Assembly: GCA_026214975.1 (NCBI GenBank)
Contig: CM047806.1
Location: 96,061,811-96,125,810 of the forward strand
Direction of reading: 5' to 3'
DNA length: 64,000 nucleotides
Source of the DNA: Gentiana macrophylla
Taxonomy: Eukaryota > Streptophyta > Magnoliopsida > Gentianales > Gentianaceae
The notes beneath the pieces are model-generated. The model searched no databases and had not been told where the DNA came from. It saw only the letters and a program-made list of their open reading frames with translations. The position numbers and the translations under genes were made by a program. The stretch's first letter is position 1; the number at the start of each line of letters is the position of its first letter. Shown here in pieces: positions 21,904 to 35,264 of the stretch.

Positions 21904-23632
21904 TGTTAGGTGTAGTGCCCGAAAGACAATTTGTGTAATTGTTTTTAATAATGAATGATGAAATTTATCTCACCTTATTACTTGCTTTGTGCTTGTAAAG
22001 TAATACCTTCTTTGCAAACCCTAAGTATATCAGATGTAACCACTTAACTTTCGGTGTATGGATTGCACGTGAGGATTGAGTTAGTGGTGATATACTTAAA
22101 GCTGTTAGTCCGTGGTGAACTTAATCGAGTTTAGGGACTCTTGATTAAAACACCAATAATGCGCCTGCAACGCCTAGGGTGTGATAGTCTTATCCGGATT
22201 GTCGGTAGAGGGTACTACGTGGGGCATTTATATATGATGGCATTCATATAGGATCGACCGATTTAATCTGAATTTCTCGATATAATTCCGTGAATCGAGG
22301 AATCTTATTAAATCATTAGATGGTCATATATGGATCAACCTTAATCCGGAGGTGATCACGAGGTCTTTGCTTGTCCCGGGTAGTGTTTGATGTGTTAGTT
22401 ATGGTTCACTTAAATAATGTGTTCCAAGCCACTTCTCATTGGCACTATCTCCGGATGAGTGAGTATTTACGATTTTCACGCATATGGAATCCATTCCTTT
22501 ACTGCGGGAAGTAGAGAGACAGTCCCTTATTTGTTAGCCCTAAAAAGTGATCGATCGGCGAGTTCATATTTAGACTAATTAGCTACTAGTCGATATGTGA
22601 ACTAATTGATCACTAGGGGTTGATGGTAAATAAGGATAAGATATTACGAGTCGGGTTCACGGAGACTTCCTCTCGTAATGGACGATCTATGGAGGGTTAA
22701 TCCGTATGTAGTGATTATATCAATGGACGCTTATTCACTCTATGGGGTTGAGTATAAGTATACATCTATAATCGGTAGAGTTCGATTTGGGTTTATGGTG
22801 GCGTAATCCCGGAATTAATAATTAATGTACTTATTACATTCGATGAATAATTAATTATTGGAGCTCTGGTTTATAGTCCATGGTCCCGGTGTGTGGCTTC
22901 GTAATTCGGACTAATAATCTTGTTATTTGGGCCTCATGATAATTAATTGGTTGGGCTAATTAATTGATATGCATTGATATTATTTAGTTGGGCTAAATAA
23001 TATAATACACATAAAAGACATTTTATGTGGGCTTTTTGACCCAATATGTGGCGCCATTAATGTCCTAATAATTAGAGAGAAATTAGTTTTCTTGGATAAT
23101 TATTTAACATGTGATTTATCTTTTATTTGTTAAATGATAATTCATGGAATAATAGATAATAATATGATTTATCTTAATTTGTTTGGGATAATCATTTTAT
23201 TTATCTTTTATTTGGAAAAGGATTAATGTGATAATTATCACTTAATTATTTAATCCTTGGAGGACATTGATTACTCTCCTATATAAAGAGAGTTCTCCCA
23301 AGTCTAATGGCAAGGTACTATTCACGTCACTATACACCGAGAGAAATTGGCCGAAAAATTTCGGCCTCTATTCTTAGGGTTCGAGTTGGAAAAATCTTCG
23401 GGATTTTTCTGGTTGCATATCAAGGAGGCTCGTGTATCAAGAAGGGTGTCCACCAACCGCCGTTTGGAGAACACATCGGAAGATCAAGGCTTCTCTTCCC
23501 TATATTGGTAACATGATCTTAACCCCCTTGTAGTTTTTAAGTCCTTTAACTATGTTTTAAGATATGTAAATCGTGATCCGTCCGCTGCGCATAGATCTAA
23601 TTTTGGTTAGATCTAAGAACCTGCATCCTTCA
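21904..23632 (+). repeat. 5' LTR of element B
   Basis: Begins TGTTAGGTGTAGTGCCCGAA and ends CTGCATCCTTCA. The TATA box is TATATAAAG near 23,281-23,289. A short frame after it (23,307-23,516) is also present in the 3' LTR but diverges downstream, so I do not call it a gene. Confidence 0.93.
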
Positions 23633-23634
23633 TG

Positions 23635-23652
23635 TGGTAGCAGAGCCAGGTT
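23635..23652 (+). other. Primer binding site of element B
   Basis: TGGTAGCAGAGCCAGGTT, two bases after the LTR. One difference in the first twelve bases from the usual TGGTATCAGAGC complement of initiator-Met tRNA. Confidence 0.85.
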
Positions 23653-26600
23653 CTACGATTTATATAGTCATAATCATAATTAAACGATTTAAAGGAGTGG
23701 AATTGTTCATCATCTTCCAATCTTGATTCTGACCGGAGGATCTTCGTTTCAACGGCTCGATCAACGGAAAAGCGAAATAACTAAACAACTACTAAACAGA
23801 TCTATTTTCTCCGGAAATTAAAAATTGCAATAAAAATAAATTACATAATTTCCTATACTCATATGAGCGAATTTTCATCGTTCATATGAGTTTACAATAG
23901 ATCTAACGGGTAAACGATGCCAAAGACGTGTAATAGATCCAGATCGGCAAAGTTGGGCGGCTCATTGGAAGATTGACAAGTCAAAGCTCCGATCCAACCG
24001 TCCCATAATGAAGCCCAAGGAGTGAGGAACAGATCTGAAAGTTTAAATCGCGATCCGAGTTCGTTTGGTTTTCCGATCGTCGAAGATTTTAAACAAATTG
24101 CAGATTATGTTAGAAAGAAGTAAACCCTAGTTAGGGTTTTGGTTATTTATTTTAATAGATTAGATACGGGGTGCCAACGGTCCATCTCGGTGTTTATTTT
24201 CCGCACTAGAATACATGTTTAGATTGTATGTGTAGAACCGAAAATTGCCATGACATGCATCATATCATGAATTTCACTCCATATGCATACATGTAGAAAT
24301 TAATTCAAGGAATTAGTTAGGCATGTATAAAACACGCAATTAGTTTTAATTAATTGTTTGATATTAATTAGAAACTAATTAGGGTAAAACCGAGGAACAC
24401 GGGTTTTTTCAATCGCCGAGAGTTGGGTGATGGATTCTCGGTGAATCCCACTCTGCAAAAGCATAAGGAGTAAAATCCCGAAACCTCGTGGTTAAGGTGT
24501 TGGATTCTTGGTGAATTCCACCTTACCTAAGACGAGATTACGTTTTGTTCCGTAGTGTCTACGTGAAAGTTTGATGTTTAAGGATTGGATAATCACGGGC
24601 AAACAGGTTCGAAAGTGGTTTAACCACGGTTGGGTGGTCAACGGTGAGCTACGGCTCGATCGACTTCACCTCCACGTGTGGCGTTTGCATCGGGATCTCG
24701 CAAGGTGAGTCATCCGAAGAGCCACTACGGCTTAACGGAGCTCCCCTAGCCTTGATCCGTCCGACGGCCACATATGTTCTAACGAATAGGTCGGGTGGGT
24801 TAGCCCACATAACCGACAACATTCGGGCCTGTGAATTATTGTTCCTTAATGTAACATCAAGTCCAAAAACGTGATCAGTAAACCCACCACTTTTTCAAAA
24901 TATTGAGTGGGAGCGGGAGAGGCGACAGCCGACCCCACGGCCTCTACTGTTGACACAAGCAACGTGAGAGAATGGTGACGCCTCGTGCCGGCTTTGATTT
25001 CGGCCCCCTAAGGAAGGCCTTCACCGCTATCAAAATTCAAGGCTTGGTCTCCGAAAGGATAGGATTTTGGGTACTCGTCGGGTCACTGACCGACCACTAG
25101 CGACACACTCTCGGGGTCTACCTAAAAATCGAGACAGAGGGTCACACTCATAAAGGGTATTTTTGGTAGTACCTTGGCTGAAAAGGAAAGGTGATTGACG
25201 ATCACAATGAGATGTTCGATTCTCAATCGATCTTCAATATTAATCGAAACCTCTTTGACCTATCCTAGGCGGCACTGAGGCATTAGATTAAATCCTTGGA
25301 ACGGTAGGATAGACTATAAGTAATTAGTTTATGTTCCTAAAATTTTAGTAGTGTATGATTTGGATTTATTTTACATCGCCGCTTTATTTACAACTATTTA
25401 TATATCTCTCTAAGGTGCTAGGCTACATAGTGTAAAATTGACAAGTAATGACTTCGTTAAAAAGTGGCAAGTAACTAGAACGTTGTATTTATTAATCTCA
25501 CATGCGATTAATTTTTCGGAAGAGATATTTCTCTTGAAGCCTTCAAAACTTAAGTGACAGAAATAGGCATGTCACTGCTGTCACTCGTGTAGAACGAGAG
25601 ACAACCGTAGTTAGTTTGAAAGATGATTGGGACGATAAAATTCTTCTAGTGAATTGTGTAGTGTCTACACGAGAAATTTTCGGATAGAAAAATTAGAGAA
25701 TCATAAATTAAAGTGTCGCTAGTTAGACGGTATTTGGAACCGATAAACTAGTGGGAGCTTTTATATTATGTTTTTCTAATTTATTAGAAAATCAGTCCCA
25801 CTGGGTAACACTTTCATTAGACATCCCACAGTTCACTAGTAGTGTCTACTCAAACGAACTGCTAGTTCAAGACTATTTCTTTTTCAGGAAAGTTAAGAAT
25901 GGGAAAGAATGTCTATAAGTGTTAATCATCTTAACTAAAGATTTGAGGCTAAACCGGAACATTAATTGAAGAAAGTATAGGATAAGGAAAGTGATTTCGG
26001 ATCACTAACCAATGAATCCTTAGCGACTTTCTTAACCGAGTAACTTGACTCAGTGGCTTAGTTCTTTGGAAGAACAATGAAGCTGTGCATTAATAAAGTA
26101 ACAACGGGCAGTAATTTCAGCTAGAATAGTGGGAGTGATATAAGGAAATGAATTTCGGATTCTATCCTTGAATATCACAGAAAAATTTATTTTTTCTGTT
26201 TACAAATTCGTTGAAACAAATGGATTCACTTTCGTCTCGATATTGCAGTTGCCTTAAACAAAGTGAAGATGACATTTGTAGTACGAATCTGAGACTCGGA
26301 CTTTTGTTTGATAAAGACAGAACCACTATGTAAAGCTGAATAGGTATGTGTAACACATCTAAAACTAATAAAGGTAAAAGGTTTCCGTATTAAGATAAAT
26401 GACTTTTCAATATCTATTAATTAGTTCATATATCCTAGAGATAAGACCTAAAGACTGGCTAAGGGTGATTCCTATTTCCCAGTCTGGGAACACTGTCTCA
26501 AAGGAACAATGACTAAGTTTCCTTTCAATCGGGAAAGGGTAATAGATTTGAAGAGGTAACATAGCTTGTTCACAGTGACCTTCGGGGTCTAGTGAGAGAT

Positions 26601-28850
26601 ACAAGCTAGTGGGAGATTTTGAATGGTGACATTTTGTCTGATAACTACTCAAAACGCTGGTTAGTTTATCGAAAGAATACGAGGAGGTGTCTCTGATTTT
26701 AGCAGAGAATAGAGTATTCCATGCTCAGAAATAGGCTATCGCATAGTCTTGGGACTGATGCTCGGCCTGCCTCCTAGTGGAATGTTTTTCCACTGAGGAA
26801 GAAACCATACACTTGCCCGATATAGTTATTAATGTGCTACAATACACTGTTAAACTCGATTAAGATAATTGGTTGCAAAATAACGGTTAACACTATTATG
26901 TAAACCGAGAAGTCTACCTAGAAGATGCTAGTGAGTTTATGGATAAGGAGTGAATTCGGTTCACACCACATCCGTAAATGTAGGCATTTAGCATTTAATG
27001 CTTGAAGGTAGGATCGGGATTTTATGATAATGCGTTCAAATTGTGACTTTTAGTGAAATATCTTAATGTCACGAGTGAAGGTTGGTTTTAAGATTCTTGA
27101 GATCGAAAAGTGACGGTTGGATTTGTCACACCCTTTTTCGAAGAATACATAGATAACAACCTTAGAACTTAGAGTACGGTTACTCTAGGTAGTTACTATC
27201 TCGATTTAATCGGACCACGTCCAACATTAGTTGTTGGTGATTACACTGATAAATACTACTAGATCGTAATGTCAATCCACCCAAGACACAATGTGGGAGT
27301 ATGGTTTAACCGTTGACCCATTGTGATTTTGTGGACTTTATAATCTGCTGGGGTGATTGATAACCTATGGCTCTTGGTGGGTGTATAGGATTCTGATTAT
27401 AGAGGTTGGTTTGAAAACCTTAACCCTCGTGAATGGAGTTTTGGTACTCAGGTTACATTCACCTCTTGTAGAACCACCTGAGTGTCTCAGGCCCAGTGGG
27501 AGCAATTGGATCTACACGGAAAGGAGTCGAATGAATAGGAAAGTTTAAAACTTTTAGCGCAAAGTTGAGTGGAATAGGGGTGATTCACGACAAGTAGAGA
27601 GTTAACCGGACCTTGAACACTCTCACCACTCGGTCTTGCTAGATTTCTAGAAAGCGAGAAAATAGGGGTGATTCCACGAGACTTTCTTGCCGAACAACGG
27701 AATCAATTCATTCAATCTGTAAGGGTTTTAGCTAAGAATGAATAACGGATTCGTTACAAAGCGAGAAGATAGGGGTGGTTCCTAAGACCTTTTTTTTTAA
27801 GAGACTAATGATATCTTAATTCATTCTCGAAAGAACCTTTTGGTTGGAGGCTGCGCCATGGCTTATATCCTTTGTGGATTTAAGAGAACCTCTCGGTCAT
27901 TTAAAAGTCACATGTTTTAAAATATGTGGACTTGACCAAAATATTGATAAGTTTTTCGTAGACTGGATATCAATATTGGTAATGTAGTAGTAGTATTAGT
28001 GTTCATAAATGATAACACTAAAACGGTTGGAAACAACATGGGTGTGCTATCTGAAGTCGGAAACTGACACGCCAAGATTCTCTGGATGAGAGAATTGGAC
28101 TATATTCTAAGAATTTGATTCGGTCAAATTCACAAGAATGAGTCATTGGCTATCCCATCCGTCTTATTGGTTAAGATGATCATGCATATACGTATGCAGC
28201 ATTCATTGAGAGTAGTCCTACCCTACCTCTCAGGAATGATTCTCCAAATCTTCGGATAAAGAGAAAATGGGATAGAGTCTCTCTTGGATAATGGCAAGTC
28301 AGGTTATCACAAGTCAATAGTAATCGAATCTTGGATTCGAGCAATAAGTAGCGGTTTAGTACGTCCTCTAGTATCGTTAGAGAACGGGGAATCATATGCT
28401 AGTATATTCAGGTGCAAACTTGAATATGGTTGACTACTACCGATTACGACTTGTAGTCGATTGAGGATGATCATTAAGTTGATCTCGGGCTCGGTGTTTA
28501 CTCATAGTACTTAGAATTTTCTTTTGGTCCGGAATAATTCCAGTCTGATAAGCCGATATCACTTCATTGTGAAAACAAAAGAAGAGATAGCTTAGAAGGA
28601 TCTTCTCGCCATACAAGAAGTCAAAAGCATATTGAGAGAGAGTACCGCTTTGATTGGAAGGACCGGCAACGTTTCAATCCTAAAGATCGTCTCAGTCGAC
28701 AACCTAACTAATCGCTGTACCAAGTCAAGTGCTTGGAGGTGCGGCATTAATGGACATGTCTCATCTGTTTTTTAGAGCAAGTGGGAGAGTGTTGTGAATA
28801 AGATGAGAAAGGGTGTGCTCTAAAAACAATCGTTACTTGTCATTTCGTGC
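23653..28850 (+). other. Internal region of element B, no recognised genes
   Basis: 5.2 kb. The part 24,890-25,350 is conserved with element A, including the degenerate frame noted there. Several purine stretches such as AGTGGGAG recur (24,907, 25,751, 26,129, 26,609, 28,782). No domain of gag, protease, integrase or RT was recognised in any frame. Confidence 0.7.
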
Positions 28851-28861
28851 AAGTGGGAGAT
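28851..28861 (+). other. Polypurine tract of element B
   Basis: AAGTGGGAGAT directly precedes the 3' LTR. Fragment C has the same sequence in the same place. Confidence 0.88.
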
Positions 28862-30596
28862 TGTTAGGTGTAGTGCCGAAAGACAATTTGTGTAATTGTT
28901 TTTAATAATGAATGACAGAATTTATCTCACCTTATTACTTGCTTTGTGCTTGTAAAGTAATACATCTTTGTTGCAAACCCTAAGTATATCAGTATGTAAC
29001 CACTTAACTCAAAGGTATGGATTACACGTGAGGATTGAGTTAGTGGTGATATACTTAAATCATTAGTCCGTGGTGAACTTAATCGAGTTTAGGGTCTCTT
29101 GATTAAAACACCAATAATGCGCCTGCAACGCCTTAGGGTGTGATAGTCTTATCGGATTTGTCGGTAGAGGGTACCTACGTGGGGCATTTATATATGATGG
29201 CATTCATATAGGATCGGACCGATTTAATCTGAATTTCTCGATATAATTCCGTGTCGAGGAATCTTATTAAATCATTAGATGATCATATATGGATCAACCT
29301 TAATCTGAGGTGATTACAGTGCCGCTTGTCCCGGGTAGTGTTTGATGTGTTAGTTACGGTTCACTTAAATAATGTGTTCCAAGCCACTTCTCATTGGCAC
29401 TATCTCCAGATGAGTGAGTAGTTCTGATTTTCACAGACATGGAATCCATTCCTTCCTGCGGGAAGTAGAGAGACAGTCCCCTTATTTGTTAGCCCTAAGA
29501 AAGTGATCGATCGGCCGAGTTCATATTTAGACTAATTAGCTACTAGTCAGATATGTGAACTAATTGATCACTAGGGGGTTGATGGTAAATAAGGATAAGA
29601 TATTCTGAGTCGGGTTCACGGAGACTTCCCTCTCAGAATGGACAGTCTATGGAGGGTTAATCCGTATGTAGTGATTATATCAATGGATGCTTATTCACTC
29701 TATGGGTTGAGTATAAGTATACATCTATAATCGGTAGAGTTCACTTTCGGGTTTATGGTGGCGTAATCCCGGAATTAATAATTAATGTACTTATTACGCT
29801 CGATGAATAATTAATTATTGGAGCTACTGGTTATAGGTCCATGGTCCCCGGTGTGGCTTCTGTAATTCGGACTAATAATCTTGTTATTTGGGTCTCAGTG
29901 ATAATTAATTGGCTGGGCTAATTAATTGATATGCATGGATATTATTTAGTTGGGCTAAATAATATAATACACATAAAATACATTTTATGTGGGCTTTTTT
30001 GACCCAATATGTGGCGCCATTAATGTCCTAATAATTAGAGAGAAATTAGTTTTCTTGGATAATTATTTAACATGTGATTTATCTTTTATTTGTTAAATGA
30101 TAATTCATGGAATAATAGATAATAATATGATTTATCTTAATTTGTTTGGGATAATCATTTTATTTATCTTTTATTTGGAAAAGGATTAATGTGATAATTA
30201 TCACTTAATTATTTAATCCTTGGAGGACATTGATTACTCTCCTATATAAATAGAGTTCTCCCAAGTCTAATGGCAAGGTACTATTCACGTCACTATTCAC
30301 CGAGAGAAATTGGCCGAAAAATTTCGGCCTCTATTCTTAGGGTTGAGTTGGAAAAATCTTCGGGATTTTTCTCGGTTTGCATATCAAGGAGGCTCGTGTA
30401 TCAAGAAGGGTGTCCACCAACCGCCGTTTGGAGAACACATCGGAAGATCAAGGCTTCTCTTCCCTATATTGGTAACATGATCTTAACCCCCTTGTAGTTT
30501 TTAAGTCCTTTAACTATGTTTTATGATATGTAAATCGTGATCCGTCCGCTGCGCATAGATCTAATTTTGGTTAGATCTAAGAACCTGCATCCTTCA
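28862..30596 (+). repeat. 3' LTR of element B
   Basis: Same ends as the 5' LTR; TATA box TATATAAATA near 30,243-30,252. The two LTRs differ mostly by small clustered changes, often CG in the 5' copy against CAG or CTG in the 3' copy. Confidence 0.93.
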
Positions 30597-30870
30597 CTCT
30601 CGTGCTATGAACATGTCCCTTAGTCCAAAACATCGCCTTCCAGGTCCTCGAGTCACCTAGGTCCTGCAATAACATAGACGAACAAACACCACGCGTAATT
30701 CCGCAAGACAAAAGTGCTCGGAAAAGAGTGAAATATCATCAAAAAGGCGGAGTTCCTTATCGTTGTGACAGTTTTACCTCCCGTACACATAACTCACGAT
30801 ATTACTCTCAAACAGGTCTATATCTACCCAAAACATGCCAATAAAGTGATAAACGGGGGTTAAACTGCAC
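30597..30870 (-). repeat. Fragment J, part 2
   Basis: Continues fragment J after element B. On the - strand it begins near 30,870 with TGTGCAGTTTAACCCCCG, a plausible LTR start, and joins D's coding remnant there. No gene. It shows that J replaced D's RT, RNase H and most of its 3' LTR. Confidence 0.45.
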
Positions 30871-30874
30871 ACCA

Positions 30875-32044
30875 AAGTACAGTAAAGTTGACTCCCATCA
30901 CTGGTTCTTGAATTTCTTCAATTGGGTCTGAAACATGTAGTTCAGGTGTGGTTTGTTGAGTAGTTGGAAACTGAGACTGATCTGGATCTGAACATTCTGA
31001 AATTTGTAGTCTTTCAATGTCAACAACAAGCGATTCTCGTGAGGCCGTAATCGAGACCGAGAACCGGTTCGGTCTTTCTTGATTTTGTTCATGAGAGCTT
31101 TGTTCTGTGTGTAACAAGCTGTGTTAACTGCTTCTGCCCAATATCTTTCAGGTAGTTTTGCTTCACAGATCATAGTCCTTCCTGCTTCTTTGAGTGTTCT
31201 GTTTCTTCTTTCAGCTACATCATTCTATTGAGGTGTTCATGTGGCAGCAAGTTGGTGTAAAACACCATTTTCTTCACAATATTCAATAATCACACTGTTG
31301 AGGAATTCAGTTCCCTTATCTGATCTTATTTTTACAACTGATAGTCCTTTCTGATTTTGAAGTTTCTTGAGTAATTCTGTAAGTCTTTGCTTGGTTTCAC
31401 TTTTCTTGGTTAAGAAGATTACCCAAGTGTACCTTGAAAAATCATCTACTACCACCAGTGTATACTTCTTTCCACTGATACTAATTGGTGTTATAGGTCC
31501 AAATAAATCCATGTGTAGTAACTCCAGATGTCTGGTTGTTGAATGCTGAGACTTGGTCATGAAACTTTCTTTTGTTTGCTTTCCATATTGACAAGCATCA
31601 CATAAGCTGTCCTTCTTATATGAGATTTCCGGTAGTCCGATGACTAACTGTCTCTTAACAAGTGTGTTGATGTCATCAAAGTTAAGATGACTCAGTTTCT
31701 TGTGCCATAGCCAATTGATTTCTGATTTGGTATGCACAAGCAAACAAGTTTCAGCAACGGCTGTTGTCCAGTCTACTACATACATATTCTCTTTTCTTCT
31801 TCCGACTAAAACAACTTGACAAGTGATTCGCCGACAGCAGTAATTCTTTGTCAAAAGTAACTTTGTATCCCATATCACGAAATTGGTCAGTCTTTGAGTA
31901 GATTGTAGTGTAATCCTTCTACATAAGATACATTCTTGATTGTAAGTCCATTCTGATTAAGGTGCCATAACCTTTGGTGTATCCAGGTTTGTCTTTACTT
32001 CCAAAATTAACCTTTGGTCCGTCTTTTGCAATAAAATTACTGAG
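30875..32044 (-). pseudogene. Element D protease tail, pre-integrase and integrase
   Basis: From 32,044 downward: IAKDGPKVNFGSKDKPGYTK (end of protease region), several frameshifts, then a clean stretch of 213 codons (31,237-31,878). It has the pre-integrase finger (HKKLSHLNFDDINTLV, CDACQYGKQ) and the integrase core: LLHMDLFGPI, YTLVVVDDFSRYTWV, IRSDKGTEFLN. The last catalytic Glu is in NDVAERRNRTL after two stops (about 31,220-31,236). It ends in the low-complexity linker (EEIQEPVMG) that normally precedes RT, then is lost. Inserts element DNA in a live copy; here dead. Confidence 0.88.
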
Positions 32045-32053
32045 ACAGTCTTT

Positions 32054-33951
32054 GTTAGTAATACCATCCGCAACGGAAGCGATTTATGGATCTAGATCTA
32101 TAAAATACACGTAATAAAATAACTAGATCTACATCTACAAGGGGGTTGTAGAACATACCTCTTGGATCTCAAAATTCAAGTTGGAGAACCGCAATAGAAA
32201 AGAAGATGTGAAGAGCACCACGATCTTCCGTACGTGTGATCCAAGCAACTCCCGGTGGAAGGAAATCCTCGTCTCTAATCCTTCCGATATGCTACCGGAA
32301 AAATCTCCAAGATTTTCCCCATATTCCTTGGGTCGAAAATTTGCTCCTTCTCTCTAAGAGAAGTCGAAATTTATGTGTGTTAAAAGGCTTGGGAGAACTC
32401 TCTTTATATAGGAGAGTAAAACTTAACCTCAAGGATTAAATAATTAAGAGATAATTATTACATTAATCCTTTTCCAAATAAAAGATAAATATAATATTTA
32501 TCCCAAACAAATTAGGATAAATAAATATATTATCAATATTCCATGATTTATCATTTAACAAATAAAAGATAAATCACACATTAAATAATTATCCAAGAAA
32601 ACAAATTCCTTAATAATTAAATAATATAACATGCGCATTTTCCTTCAAATTCAAAGTCCACGCATATTTGACCAATTTGGGTCAAAATTGGTCAACACAC
32701 CAATTCGAGCCAAGTCCACGAAAAATGTCTTTTATGTATTTAATTATTTAGTCCAACTAAACAATTAATTCACATATCGTTTTAACAAAGTCCAACAAGA
32801 ACTAAATTAATATTATTAGGATTCGACGTCCGAGAATGGCTATGCTATATTAGGAGGCACGTCGGGGACCATGGACTAATAATCAATGGCTCCGATAAAT
32901 CAAATAAATAATTATAGAATAATTATATTCGATAAATCAATCACAGAATATATGCCACCATAATCCCGTGGATCACTCCTCCGATTATGAGATTATATTT
33001 ATCTCCTCACGAGAATAATAATAAGCGTCCACTGATATAATCATTACATATGGATTAATCCTCCATAGACTATTCATTCTAAATCGGGAAGTTACCGTTA
33101 ACCCTTTCTAGAACCTCTTATCCTTATTTACCATTAACCCCTAGTGATCAATTAATTCATACAACTCACCGGGTAGCTAATCGATGTAATATGAACTCCA
33201 TGGATCGATCAGTTTCTAGGATTAACAAATAAGGGAATTGTCTATCTACTTCCATAAATGGAATGAATGGATTCCGTATCTGTGATAACACAGACTACTC
33301 ACTCAATCCAGTACAATGCCAAGATGGGGTAATTCAGACCACGACTCGGTGTAATCCTTAACCGTCAAGTCAAACTTCATAATCGATTCAAGCGGTTGAC
33401 TCGTGATCACCTCGTGATTAAGATATATCCATAAATATGATCATCCATTGATTCGATAAGAGTTCTCGATTACGGAATTATATCGTGAACTCTAATCAAA
33501 TCGGTCCAAATTCTATATGATATATCTATCATATATAAATGCCCCATTAGGTTCTCTTAACCGAAAGTCCGGATAAGACAATCACACCTATTGTGTTATG
33601 GGCACATTAATAGCACGTTAAAGGAGAGACCCGATACTCTCGATTAACTTCACTACGGGCTAATTGTATTTTAAGTACATCTTCACTAACTCAATCCTCC
33701 CGTGTATATACCATACACTAAGTTAAGTGATTACATAAACGATATACTTTAGGGTTTTCTGTAGTGTAAATACTATTGTCACATCGGTGATTATGAGAAT
33801 AATAAATATGAATAATAATATCATTTCATTTATTAAATAAAACAATTACAAAATTGTCTTTCGGGCATCACACCTAACAATCTCCCACTTGCACGAAAGC
33901 ATGTGATTAATTGTTTTAGAGCACACCCTATTATTTAAAATACAACAAACT
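32054..33951 (-). mobile_element. Fragment C: A/B/C-family LTR with short internal flanks
   Basis: Lies inside D's protease code and is flanked by the 9-bp direct repeat ACAGTCTTT (32,045-32,053 and 33,952-33,960). On the - strand it has about 60 bp of internal sequence like that before B's 3' LTR (GGGTGTGCTCTAAAA), the polypurine tract GCAAGTGGGAGAT, then an LTR (33,879 to about 32,067) starting TGTTAGGTGTGATG with TATA box TATATAAAG near 32,402-32,410. It ends GTTGCGGA followed by TGGTAT, the first bases of a Met-type primer site. Confidence 0.8.
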
Positions 33952-33954
33952 ACA

Positions 33955-35171
33955 GTCTTTACTCTTTGTCATGTGCCTAGAGCAACCACTGTCAAAGTAC
34001 CATATATCCTGCAATAAAAATTAAATAATTTTAGGTACCCAAATCAGTTTGGGTCCATAGGGGTCAGTTGTTAGTACAACTCTGGGGATATATCCTTTAG
34101 GTATTTTTCGGATATTGTTGCACTTGTTTTCATATATGTAAGCCACACTCCCATAGTGTCTATGTTTGGACTGTGTCTTATTTATATGATCTCTCAGATC
34201 TTTTGACTGAAACTTATTTCCATCATGCTTTCTATTAAAACTTGAATAATAACCATCATTCCTTTTGTACAGAGGTCTGGACTGACCTTGGTACTGGGGC
34301 TTTTACTAAGAACTGAGATTAGCTCTCTGCTGAGTTTTGGACTGAAACTTGTGATAAGTTTTCTGTCTGGAATGATTTTCATTATCAGTTTTATTAGTAG
34401 ATGCAGTACAATTCCAATCATCATCAGTGGGGTATAGTCTTCCTTTCCCCTTGAATGTGTGAATCATTGAATGATTGACATTCTTGGATTTACTTTGATT
34501 GAAACTTTTCTGGTTCTTGACTTGATTGGTTTTTGTGGACCTGATAGTTGATTTCCCGATTCGGTTTTCTTGAGATACAATTGATCTACTATTTGGTTTA
34601 CCCTTGTTGGTATATCCATTGTTTTCTTGGAAAACGATTTATCCTATGTGATCATCGGCTTTTACTGGTTCAAGAATTTTCTCGCCAGTGAAAGTTGTTC
34701 ACTATAAACTTAATACCGCTTTGGTACTAGGTTCAAGACTTTCTTTGGTTCTATTCTTAGAAGATTACGGTGTATCAAATCCTAAACCCGTCTTGTCTCC
34801 ATACGGTTTTCCTGATTTGAATCCAGTAACTGAACTTGATTGAGCATTTGATTCGATTCTTTGCTGTGCGATGCAATGAGGGTCGATCTTCGAATCTTTT
34901 CTTTATAAGTTTTAGTCAGTTTCAACATTTTTAGTTCAGACTTCAATTTATCAACTTCAAGAATTAGATTTTCTTTCTCAGCTTTAAATGATTCATAACC
35001 AGCTTGAATAGTCACTAGCTGATTCATCAATTCATCAAGAGTTTCTTCTAATTCTAGATTTTTTGGATTGGAGTTAGCAGTCGAAGAACATGCATTTTTT
35101 ATGGAAATTTGAGCTGAAGAGTATTTAGTATTTGATTCACATACTTCATTTGGGTCTTCCATGTGTGCCAT
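33955..35171 (-). pseudogene. Element D gag-protease linker and protease start
   Basis: The frame at 34,782-35,171 is a coiled coil: LEETLDELMNQLVTIQ, then FKAEKENLILEVDKLKSELK. Below it (34,000-34,780) the code is frameshifted and rich in Lys, Asn and Ser. The copia protease start (WYFDSGCSRHMTKSKD, catalytic Asp in DSG) is read near 33,960-34,015, immediately before fragment C. Confidence 0.75.
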
Positions 35172-35264
35172 TAAAGCTGTGTCATCTGATAGTCTTTCAG
35201 TACCAGCTTAATAATCTGACTCATCTCCAGCAAGGAGTGCTCTTCTACCAATTCTTCTTGGTGG

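Larger units (their letters stand above)
21904..30596 (+). mobile_element. Element B: complete LTR retrotransposon without recognisable pol
   Basis: Two LTRs (1,729 and 1,735 bp), a tRNA-Met-type primer site (23,635), a polypurine tract (28,851-28,861) and a perfect 5-bp target duplication CTCTC (21,899-21,903 and 30,597-30,601) define an 8,693-bp element. The 5.2-kb internal part has no open frame above about 80 codons and no RT, integrase or protease motif I can find. It must have relied on enzymes of another element, or has decayed beyond recognition. Confidence 0.93.

Noticed and set aside
23307..23516. A 69-codon frame repeated at 30,270-30,497
   Set aside because: It lies in the R region of both LTRs of element B and the two copies diverge by frameshift; the match reflects LTR duplication, not coding constraint.
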